A stretch of DNA of 13,976 bases from an uncultured Thermoleophilia bacterium. Its GTDB lineage: Bacteria > Actinomycetota > Thermoleophilia > UBA2241. Below the pieces are notes generated by a model. That model was not told where the DNA came from. It searched no databases and saw only the letters and a program-made list of their open reading frames with translations. The translations under genes and the position numbers were made by a program. Shown one piece after another: positions 5,921 to 11,726 of this stretch. Numbering within the stretch: position 1 is the stretch's first letter; each line of letters opens with the position of its first letter. Location: assembly GCA_903912585.1 (NCBI GenBank), contig CAIWHY010000546.1, positions 1 through 13,976 of the forward strand, in the 5' to 3' direction.

Positions 5921-6622
5921 TCAGGCCCCTTCGCCGACCGCCGCTTCCACGACCAGCCCCACGTGTGCAGCCAGAGCCGGGCCGAGAGTGAGCAGCTGAA
6001 GCGCGTCGATGGTCGCCCCGCGCAGACAGCCGACTCCGCGGAGCCCGCCGAGCTCGTTGTCGCGCAGGTCGCTCCCTCGCAGGTCGACGTTGAAGAGCTC
6101 GGCATCGCCCAGATCGCAGGCTGCGAAACGGATGTCGCTCAGGTCGCTCTCCATGAGCAGCGCGCCGCGCAGGTCGCAGGCGTCCAGCAGGGCGTGCGGG
6201 CGGCCCAGATGCGAGAGCTTGGCCAGCCGCAGCAGGCACTCCCGCACCACGACGCCGTCGAGCCGCCCGCCGGCGATGCTGGCCCCGGTGAAGCGACAGT
6301 CGAGGAAGGCGACGTCGCCGAGCTCGCAGTCCAGCCAGCGCGAATTGGCGAAGTCGCAGGTGTCGAAGACGACGCGCCGGCAGCGCAGCCGGCGCAGCTC
6401 GGCGCCTTCGAGACGGCAGCCCTTCACGCGGACGGTCTCGAGTGACAAGCCCGTCAGATGCTCGGCCGCGAGTTCGAGGTCGACGAGCTCGACGTCGGCG
6501 TGCTCGGGCTGGGCGCGCAGGCCGTCGGCGTCCAGCGCGGTCAGCTTCGGCGGGAGCGCCGGCACCTCGAGCCGAGTCCACCGGCGCGGCCGGGGGCGCT
6601 TCCTCTGGCCCGAAGCGCTCAT
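5921..6622 (-). CDS. Pentapeptide-repeat protein
   Basis: A 233-residue protein containing imperfect A(D/N)LXX-type pentapeptide repeats from about residue 45 to 205 (for example CDLRG ALLME SDLSD IRFAA CDLGD AELFN VDLRG SDLRD). Such repeats fold into a right-handed quadrilateral beta-helix used as a binding scaffold; some family members mimic DNA, others have no known role. The central positions often hold Leu, Phe or Cys, and Cys is unusually frequent (CDF, DCEL, DCRF, ACDL). The N-terminus is basic (RKRPRPRRW). The ATG at 6622 has GGAG 6 bases upstream. It is the last gene of the cupin/ferredoxin/radical SAM operon, 49 bp after the radical SAM stop, so a functional link is possible but unproven. 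Confidence 0.85.
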   Translation of the reverse strand: MSASGQRKRPRPRRWTRLEVPALPPKLTALDADGLRAQPEHADVELVDLELAAEHLTGLSLETVRVKGCRLEGAELRRLRCRRVVFDTCDFANSRWLDCELGDVAFLDCRFTGASIAGGRLDGVVVRECLLRLAKLSHLGRPHALLDACDLRGALLMESDLSDIRFAACDLGDAELFNVDLRGSDLRDNELGGLRGVGCLRGATIDALQLLTLGPALAAHVGLVVEAAVGEGA

Positions 6623-6671
6623 GCGGATCTCCGCGTCGCAGGGCTCGCTGCCATCACCGACTCCGCTCCGG

Positions 6672-7877
6672 CTACGCGCAGCGCACGATGCCGCGGGCCC
6701 AGAGGCAGTCGCCGCAGACCGGGTGGGTATTGCCGAGGCAATCCTCGAGGTTGCCCTCCGCGAGCTCGCACCCGCAGTCGGTGCAGGGCGTGAAGTCGAA
6801 GCGCCGCACGCGCTCGCGGAAGGCGGCGTAGTCGGGCTGGGACCAGATGGCCGCCATGGGCTGCACGGAGAGGCTCCCGGCCTCCCAGCGCGTCATGAGC
6901 TTGTGGCGCCCCTGCACGAAGCAGGTGTAGGTGTGCAGGAGCGGCGGGCACGGGCTCACGCCGCCGTGCCAGGCCACGGCGCAGGCGCCGGCCTCGACGA
7001 AGGGGCAGTGGCCGCTCGCGGCGGCGAGGTCCTGATCCGCGATGCTCACGCCCTGCGCCCGCTCTATCGCCTGGCCGACGGCCGCGCCGACGGCTTCGTC
7101 CCAGTCGAAGCGCGGCAGCTGCCAGCGCGGGGAGGAGGTGCTGGCCGGCGCCGCGCAGCCCGTCGCCGAGCGGTCGTAGAGCGTCTCGGCGACCAGCTCC
7201 GGCGTGTAGGCGAGGACGTTGCTGACGATGATGAACGAGGCGCCGAGTTGTGCTGCCACGCGGTTGAGGCCGGGCAGCTCGGCGACGTTGCTGCGCATCG
7301 CCACGAACTCGAGGCCGACCCGTACGCGCGGTCCGTCGACGAACTCGCGCCTGTCCTCGAGGTACCGCACATTACGGACCACGGTGGCCAGCGAGGCGCC
7401 GGAGCGGACCTTGCCGAAGGTCTCGGCGGTGGCGCCGTCGATGCTGACCACGAGCTGGCCGAGGCCGGCGGCCACGAGCTCGTCCGCCATCGCCTGGTCG
7501 AGGAGCAGCGCGTTGGTGGTGACCTCCGTCGCGAGGCCGCGCGCGGTCGCGAGCCGCACCATGTCGACCAGGCGCGGGTGCAGGAGCGGCTCGCCGAGAC
7601 CCATGAACGCGACGGTCGCGGGCTTGGCCGCATTGCGTCCGGGTCCCGCCGCGTCGCGCCCGTGCGCCGTCGCGCCGCGCCCGGATGCGTCCTGCGCTTC
7701 CGCCAGGCCCTCGACGACGCGCTCGTAGACGAGCCATTCCATGAAGCCTTCGGGCTCGTCCCACGCGTGCCGCACGCAGGTGCGGCAGTCGAGGTTGCAG
7801 GCGTTCGTGGGCTCGACGTAGACCTTGCGGAGCGCGTCCGGCGCGCCGCCGGCGCGGGGCGTCAGGTGCTCACTCAC
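6672..7877 (-). CDS. Radical SAM/SPASM-type protein resembling tungsten-cofactor oxidoreductase maturases
   Basis: A 401-residue radical SAM enzyme. C27-x3-C31-x2-C34 in EPTNACNLDCRTC binds the SAM-cleaving [4Fe-4S] cluster; MGLGEPLLHP is the GGEP-like motif and SIDGA a later barrel strand. The C-terminal third is Cys-rich and SPASM-like: SGHCPFVEAGAC, WHGGVSPCPPLLHTYTCF, then CTDCGCELAEGNLEDC and VCGDCLWARG ending in a near-terminal Cys, enough for one or two auxiliary clusters. This tail, especially NLEDCLGN followed by CGDCLWARG, matches what I know of radical SAM maturases associated with AOR-family tungsten enzymes. An Ala/Gly/Arg-rich insertion (about 62-84) precedes the second strand. 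The GTG start overlaps the ferredoxin stop by 8 bp. The AOR link is from family memory, not verified. Confidence 0.87.
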   Translation of the reverse strand: MSEHLTPRAGGAPDALRKVYVEPTNACNLDCRTCVRHAWDEPEGFMEWLVYERVVEGLAEAQDASGRGATAHGRDAAGPGRNAAKPATVAFMGLGEPLLHPRLVDMVRLATARGLATEVTTNALLLDQAMADELVAAGLGQLVVSIDGATAETFGKVRSGASLATVVRNVRYLEDRREFVDGPRVRVGLEFVAMRSNVAELPGLNRVAAQLGASFIIVSNVLAYTPELVAETLYDRSATGCAAPASTSSPRWQLPRFDWDEAVGAAVGQAIERAQGVSIADQDLAAASGHCPFVEAGACAVAWHGGVSPCPPLLHTYTCFVQGRHKLMTRWEAGSLSVQPMAAIWSQPDYAAFRERVRRFDFTPCTDCGCELAEGNLEDCLGNTHPVCGDCLWARGIVRCA

Positions 7878-8142
7878 CGCGGCGTGCGCGCTTGATGTCG
7901 GCGACGGTCGGGAACGCGATCGCCTGCGCCTCGCAGAGTGTCCCGCAGTGGGAGCAGCCGGCGACGCAGTGCGTCTTGAAGGCGACGGTCACGGCGCTCT
8001 CGTCGTCCGACCAGCGGTAGACGTCGTTGTGACAGAAGTCGATGCAGATGCCGCAGCCGGTGCACGCCGCGGCGTCGACGGTGGGCCCCCACTCGATGTC
8101 GACGTGCCGCACGGTGCGGCCCTCGTCGCTCAGGTCGGCCAC
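7870..8142 (-). CDS. Two-cluster [4Fe-4S] ferredoxin-like protein
   Basis: A 90-residue electron carrier with two cluster motifs. C27-x2-C30-x2-C33-x3-C37 (CTGCGICIDFC) is canonical except that the usual following Pro is His38. C59-x3-C63-x2-C66-x3-C70 has one extra residue in the first gap. It should pass low-potential electrons within an enzyme system; the natural partner here is the radical SAM protein, whose start overlaps this stop by 8 bp, or the oxidoreductase which that enzyme matures. The start is GTG at 8142 with GGAGGT 4 bases upstream, overlapping the cupin stop by 13 bp. The first 14 residues are polar and could be absent if a later GTG is used. Confidence 0.9.
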   Translation of the reverse strand: MADLSDEGRTVRHVDIEWGPTVDAAACTGCGICIDFCHNDVYRWSDDESAVTVAFKTHCVAGCSHCGTLCEAQAIAFPTVADIKRARRGE

Positions 8143-8516
8143 ACGACCTCCAGCATCTCGCCGTCACGACCTTCGGGCTTGGGCCCGCCGATGGCGACGA
8201 TATCCATGCCGTCGGGCCCTGCCGCGAAGGCGCGCGTGACCGGCGGTGATACGCGCACGACGTCCCACTGACTGAGCTCGCGGATCTCGTCGTCGAGCAT
8301 GACCTGCCCCGACCCGGCGACGACTATGTAGGCCTCCTCCTGCTCCCCGTGCCGGTGACCCATCGTGGAGCGGAGGTTCGGCGCGTAGCGGAAGTGGCTC
8401 ACGCCGAGGTCGCGCGAGTCGAGGCTCGCCCGCGCGAAGCGGCCCTCGAGCCCTTCGACGCGGCCGGCGACGGCGTCGTCGAGCTCGAGCATGTTGACGA
8501 TCGTGAATGGTTCCAT
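8130..8516 (-). CDS. Cupin-domain protein
   Basis: A 128-residue single-domain cupin, a small beta-barrel. Motif 1 is G53-H-R-H56 followed by E60/E61 and Y63 and a GSG turn; motif 2 is the less conserved PPVTRAFAAGPDG. The two His and Glu can bind a metal, so an enzymatic or ligand-sensing role is possible. The ATG at 8516 has AAAGG 6 bases upstream; an in-frame ATG at 8549 lies inside the -10-like element TATGAT and has no ribosome-binding site. It is the first gene of the cupin/ferredoxin/radical SAM/pentapeptide operon and overlaps the ferredoxin start by 13 bp. What it contributes to cofactor or metal chemistry in this operon is unknown. Confidence 0.9.
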   Translation of the reverse strand: MEPFTIVNMLELDDAVAGRVEGLEGRFARASLDSRDLGVSHFRYAPNLRSTMGHRHGEQEEAYIVVAGSGQVMLDDEIRELSQWDVVRVSPPVTRAFAAGPDGMDIVAIGGPKPEGRDGEMLEVVWPT

Positions 8517-8544
8517 CAGTACCTTTCGTGGAAGCTGAGTCTCT

Positions 8545-8550
8545 ATCATA
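8545..8550 (-). promoter_or_regulatory. Candidate -10 of the cupin/ferredoxin/radical SAM operon
   Basis: TATGAT on the minus strand matches the -10 consensus at five of six positions. Start near 8538 gives a leader of about 22 bases containing the AAAGG ribosome-binding site. The upstream sequence is GC-rich and shows no clear -35, so an activator or a non-standard -35 may be involved. It marks the boundary between the two minus-strand units. Confidence 0.45.
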
Positions 8551-8585
8551 GTGCCGGCGGGGGACGAGGGCCGGCGCGGGGCGGC

Positions 8586-8801
8586 CTACGCCGGCTCGCC
8601 GCCCGATTCGCCGGCCGGCTCGTTCAAGACCGTGAACATGAGGACGCGGCCGCAGCTCGAGCACGTGCCGCTCTGGCTGGTCAGGACCTCGCGCGCCGCC
8701 CGCCGGCTCGGCCACAGGTGGGACGTGGGGATCCACTGGACTGCGCCCCCGCAGACCGGGCAGAAGCCGCTGCCCAGAGGCGCGTCCGTGACGGCGGTCA
8801 C
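8586..8801 (-). CDS. Small zinc-ribbon protein
   Basis: A 71-residue protein with two knuckles, C14-P-V-C17-G-G and C47-S-S-C50-G-R, separated by 29 residues. This is the spacing of a zinc ribbon that binds one Zn. Between them is a Trp/Pro-containing stretch (VQWIPTSHLWPSRR). Its function is unknown; such ribbons bind nucleic acid or proteins. Start choice: the GTG at 8801 overlaps the TGA of the DUF1801 gene (GTGA), which implies translational re-initiation; the only SD-like GGA is too close to act independently. The frame is open to 9047, but the upstream part is an Arg-rich shadow of the DUF1801 gene. It is the third gene of the DUF697 operon. Confidence 0.72.
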   Translation of the reverse strand: MTAVTDAPLGSGFCPVCGGAVQWIPTSHLWPSRRAAREVLTSQSGTCSSCGRVLMFTVLNEPAGESGGEPA

Positions 8802-9190
8802 TCCTGCGACGAAGCGTTGAGGGCGACCGCGGCGCGGACGAGATCGCCCACGGCGGCCTCGTCGATCGCGTCTGCCGCCCCGAAGTCGATGGCCCGCGTC
8901 GCCTTGGCGTCGAGACCGGCGTTGAAGAGGCCCTTGGGGTCGTCCAGGGCGGCGCCTCTGAAGAAGTTGAGCTTCACGTGGTCCTTGAACGTGCCGGCGC
9001 TGCACACGATGCCGTCGTGCGCCCACGCGGCGGTCCCCCACTTCCACTCCTCGCGGATGTCGGGGTCGGCCTTGTGGATCACGTCGCGCAACTGAGCGAG
9101 CATCTCGCCGCGCCAGTCTCCCAGCGAAGCGATCTTGCGCGTGATCAGCCGGGTGGGATCCTGGCCGGACGAGTTGCTTGGCTTGGTCAT
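8798..9190 (-). CDS. DUF1801-domain protein (YdhG-like)
   Basis: A 130-residue soluble protein of the DUF1801 family, a CyaY/YjbR-like alpha-beta fold of unknown biochemical function that is common in Gram-positive bacteria. Supporting blocks are the N-terminal helix DWRGEMLAQLRDVIHKADPDI, then EEWKWGTAAWAHDGIVC, then GTFKDHVKLNFFRGAALDDP with the conserved surface Lys/Phe residues, and a C-terminal helix. The ATG at 9190 has AGGAGG 4 bases upstream and overlaps the upstream stop by 4 bases (ATGA). It is the middle gene of a three-gene overlapping set (DUF697, DUF1801, zinc ribbon). There is no catalytic motif to name. Confidence 0.88.
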   Translation of the reverse strand: MTKPSNSSGQDPTRLITRKIASLGDWRGEMLAQLRDVIHKADPDIREEWKWGTAAWAHDGIVCSAGTFKDHVKLNFFRGAALDDPKGLFNAGLDAKATRAIDFGAADAIDEAAVGDLVRAAVALNASSQE

Positions 9191-10386
9191 GCTTCCTCCT
9201 TCGTCGGCCGCTTGCGGCTTACTACCTTCCGGCCTCCGTCGCCGACGCGCTTCGCGGCGCTGCGCGCCTGGGCGCCGGCGGCGCCGGTCGCCGTACGGGC
9301 GCGGCTCACGGCTTTGCCCGCCTGGGCGCGCGCGGTCGAGGCGCCCTGTGAGAGCTTGTCGAGGCTGCCTCTTGCTCGCGCGCCGGCCTTGCCGCCGCCG
9401 GTGCGTGCCTGCGCCGCCATCCTGCGGGCGACGTCGCGCGCTCGGGACGCGGCCTCGGCGGTGATGCGCTTGCGCTCGGCGTCGGTAAGCAGGCCGGTCT
9501 CGTACCAGCGCGTTGCGGCCAGCCCGACGACGTAGGTCCCGCCGTAGGCTACCGCAGTCTTGGGCAGGATGCCGTAGCCGGGCACGAGCCCGACCAGGGC
9601 GGCGGCGATCTGGCGCCACATCACGGCGCCGCCGATCACGGGCGTGATCTCGAGCATGCGCTTCTGGAACTCGGGCGGCGCCCCGCAGGCGAGGGCCAGC
9701 CGGTACACCATGAGCGCCTGGTTCTTGGTGAGGATCACGGTGTCGGCGGCGGCGAGCGGGATGCCGAGGATCGGCACCAGCGAGGGCACGCCGGAGGCGA
9801 TGGCGACGGCCGCGTTGGAGGCCGCGACCTCGCCGGTGAGGCGCGCGGCGAACAAGGGCCGCAGGCCGGGCAGGCGCCGGGCCGCGGCAAGGCCGGCGCC
9901 TGCCGGGAGGCCGTCGAGGACGGCGGCGACCACGACCTCCGCGGCGTCCGCAGACTGAGGATCGACCATGATCGCGGCGCCTCTCCGGAGGTACTCGGAC
10001 CACGTCTCCGGCGCGCGCGACGGGTCGCCGAAGAGCAGCACGACCTGGTCCGGGCGGGGCGTCGCGGAGAGGCGCCGGAGCCCGGCGAGCCCGCGGTCGT
10101 CGAGGGGGGAAGTCGCGTCCAGGGCCAGGATCAGCAGGTCGGCCGAGGCGAGGAGGTCGACGAAGGCGCCGGCCTCCGGAAGCGGGACGCGGGCCAGCGG
10201 ATCCGGGCTCATCGGGTAGCGGCTCGGGCCGTCGTGCAGCACGCGGCCGACCCACGCGAGAGATGCCGCGTCGCCGACGCAGACGATGACGAGACTACGC
10301 TCCGCCTGGTGGCGGATCGCGTTGACGTCCACCTCGCGGACGGTCTTCCACATGGCGCCGAAGTCGCTCCACTGGGGCTTGGGCAC
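9187..10386 (-). CDS. DUF697-like membrane protein with degenerate GTPase-like N-domain and basic tail
   Basis: A 399-residue protein in three parts. Residues about 30-165 resemble a Ras-like GTPase that has lost its P-loop: CVGDAASLAWVGRVL stands where GxxxxGKS would be, followed by LLILALDATSPLDD and a VVLLFGDPS strand in place of NKxD. Residues about 167-300 look like DUF697: SGVPSLVPILGIPLAAADTVILTKNQALMVYRLA, then VIGGAVMWRQIAAALVGLVPGYGILPKTAVAYGGTY, with hydrophobic hairpins. Residues about 310-399 form a Lys/Arg/Ala-rich tail like histone H1. It is probably a membrane-associated protein of unknown role. The GTG at 10386 has AAAGGA 8-9 bases upstream. It is the first gene of its operon, divergent from the META lipoprotein gene. 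I am less sure of the GTPase ancestry. Confidence 0.82.
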   Translation of the reverse strand: MPKPQWSDFGAMWKTVREVDVNAIRHQAERSLVIVCVGDAASLAWVGRVLHDGPSRYPMSPDPLARVPLPEAGAFVDLLASADLLILALDATSPLDDRGLAGLRRLSATPRPDQVVLLFGDPSRAPETWSEYLRRGAAIMVDPQSADAAEVVVAAVLDGLPAGAGLAAARRLPGLRPLFAARLTGEVAASNAAVAIASGVPSLVPILGIPLAAADTVILTKNQALMVYRLALACGAPPEFQKRMLEITPVIGGAVMWRQIAAALVGLVPGYGILPKTAVAYGGTYVVGLAATRWYETGLLTDAERKRITAEAASRARDVARRMAAQARTGGGKAGARARGSLDKLSQGASTARAQAGKAVSRARTATGAAGAQARSAAKRVGDGGRKVVSRKRPTKEEA

Positions 10387-10555
10387 GGCGCGTCCTTTCG
10401 CTCGTGAGAGTCGCCCTCCGCGGCCGGCGCGTGGCCGGCCGTCGTGGCGGGGCGTCGGCTAGGTGTGTACCCACACGGTCAAGGTCTGAGGCGTGCGGTA
10501 GACTCGCCGCAGGTTCGAGGGGCGACTCCGGTCGCCGGGACAGAAGGAGGATGGG

Positions 10556-11392
10556 ATGGTCGTTCGGGTCTGCTCACGCTTCGCGGTGCCGCTCGCTGCA
10601 GCCGGCCTTCTGGCGCTGGCTCTCCTCGTCGTCTCCGGGTGCTCGTCCGGCCTTGGCCCCGGCGCGAGCCCGAGCAGCGCCGGCAACGGCAAGGCTCTCG
10701 AGGGAAGGGTGTGGGAGGCGACCGCGATCTCGGGCGTGACCACGGTCCTCACCGGCAAAGGGACTGAGGTGACCGCCGAGTTCGCCGCCGGCGAGCTCTC
10801 CGGGTCCGGCGGCGTCAACCGGTACACCGCGACATACGAGACGCCGGCCGGAGACCAGATCAAGATCTCGCAACCCGCGGCGACGCTCATGGCCGGTTCC
10901 AAGGCTGCGATGGCACAGGAGCAGGCGTACTTCGCGGCGCTCACGAAGGCGACGAAGTACGCGGTGACCGCTGACTCGCTGACCCTGACGGACGATCAGG
11001 GGACGACGCTCGTGGCCTACACTGTCGTCCAGCCCACAGCGCTCGAGGGGACGGAATGGGACGCCCTGGCTTACAACAACGGCAAGGACGCCCTGGTGTC
11101 GCTCGCCGCCGGCAGTACCATCACCGCGAAGTTCGGCGCCGACGGGAGTCTGAGCGGCAAGGCGAGCGTCAACAGCTACTCGACGACGTACCAGGTGTCG
11201 CAGTCCGGCGACGGGATGACGATCGACGCCAAGATCGTCTCGACCAAGATGGCGGGGCCCGCGGACCTGATGCGGCAGGAGACCGCCTATCTGGCGGCGC
11301 TGCCCAGGACCGCGACTCTTTCGATCGAGGGCGACGAGCTCTGGCTGCGTGACACGACGGGCGCGGCGCTCGCCCACTACGTGGCCAGGTAG
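10556..11392 (+). CDS. Lipoprotein with two tandem META (HslJ-like) domains
   Basis: A 278-residue secreted lipoprotein. The signal peptide (1-28) ends in the lipobox V26-S-G-C29, followed by a Ser/Gly/Pro linker to about residue 46. Two META domains follow (about 48-155 and 162-277), each starting ALEG.xW and containing a gap-strand with LSGxxxVNxYxxTY, a MAG segment with Q/E and AYxAAL, and an ending such as LTLTDDQGTTLVAY or LWLRDTTGAALAHY. They are an internal duplication. META domains occur in HslJ, linked to heat shock and novobiocin resistance in E. coli; their biochemistry is unknown. The ATG at 10556 follows AAGGAGG with 5-base spacing. The upstream 169 bp separates it from the divergent DUF697 gene and contains GTGTGTACCCACAC, a short inverted repeat. 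Confidence 0.9.
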   Translation: MVVRVCSRFAVPLAAAGLLALALLVVSGCSSGLGPGASPSSAGNGKALEGRVWEATAISGVTTVLTGKGTEVTAEFAAGELSGSGGVNRYTATYETPAGDQIKISQPAATLMAGSKAAMAQEQAYFAALTKATKYAVTADSLTLTDDQGTTLVAYTVVQPTALEGTEWDALAYNNGKDALVSLAAGSTITAKFGADGSLSGKASVNSYSTTYQVSQSGDGMTIDAKIVSTKMAGPADLMRQETAYLAALPRTATLSIEGDELWLRDTTGAALAHYVAR

Positions 11393-11398
11393 GGCAGA

Positions 11399-11630
11399 GG
11401 TCCGTCATCACTTCGCGGCAGCCGGTCTCGTGCTGGCCAAGCTGCGGCCGAGCGGCATCCCCGCTTCGGTCGCGCCGATCCTCATGACGGCGGCGCTCTC
11501 GAACAGCCTGTCGCTGGGGCGGACCGACGCGGTGCCGCAGGCGCAGCTCGACGCGATCCTCTGGAAGTCGGTGCACGGCGCCGGCAGCGTGCCGCCGCCG
11601 CCCGGGCCGAACGCGGAGAAGGGGGAGTAG
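11399..11630 (+). pseudogene. Coding-like fragment without a recognisable start; probable 5'-truncated gene remnant
   Basis: From about 11424 to the TAG at 11630 the codons have nearly pure G/C at the third position, like the neighbouring genes. The encoded end, DAVPQAQLDAILWKSVHG and then PPPPGPN, has the look of a conserved protein C-terminus; it vaguely resembles ends of phosphoesterase/alkaline phosphatase-family proteins, which I hold at low confidence. No ATG or GTG in frame has a ribosome-binding site (candidates: GTG 11430, ATG 11483, GTG 11349 inside the META gene). It starts just after the lipoprotein stop and is followed by a terminator. A leaderless or re-initiated 66-residue protein from 11430 is the alternative. 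Confidence 0.45.
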
Positions 11631-11656
11631 GGCGCGGCCGCCCAGCCGATCGCGTG

Positions 11657-11685
11657 GGCAGCGGCCGAGCGCGTCGGCCGCTGCC
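11657..11685 (+). terminator. Hairpin terminator after the META lipoprotein unit
   Basis: A perfect 12-bp stem, GGCAGCGGCCGA with TCGGCCGCTGCC, around the loop GCGCG, 26 bp after the stop at 11630. The sequence after it is ATTGCCTTT, only weakly T-rich. Its tail overlaps the -35 of the next gene, so termination and initiation are only a few bases apart. Confidence 0.65.
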
Positions 11686-11687
11686 GA

Positions 11688-11716
11688 TTGCCTTTCGCGC
11701 GGTGACAGAGGATAAT
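11688..11716 (+). promoter_or_regulatory. Promoter of the nitronate monooxygenase-like gene
   Basis: TTGCCT (11688-11693), a 17-bp spacer, then GATAAT (11711-11716): four and five matches to the consensus hexamers at ideal spacing. Start would fall near 11723, only about 4 bases before the TTG at 11727. Confidence 0.6.
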
Positions 11717-11726
11717 AGAAGTCCTC

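Noticed and set aside
6009..7895. 628-residue plus-strand open frame opposite the pentapeptide and radical SAM genes
   Set aside because: Low-complexity Arg/Ala/Ser composition and no recognisable motif; it is antisense to two convincing genes and results from high GC.
10457..10504. Promoter pair for the META lipoprotein (TAGACT near 10499) and a TTGACC on the opposite strand
   Set aside because: The matching partner hexamers at 16-18 bp spacing are poor on both strands; left as unannotated promoter region.
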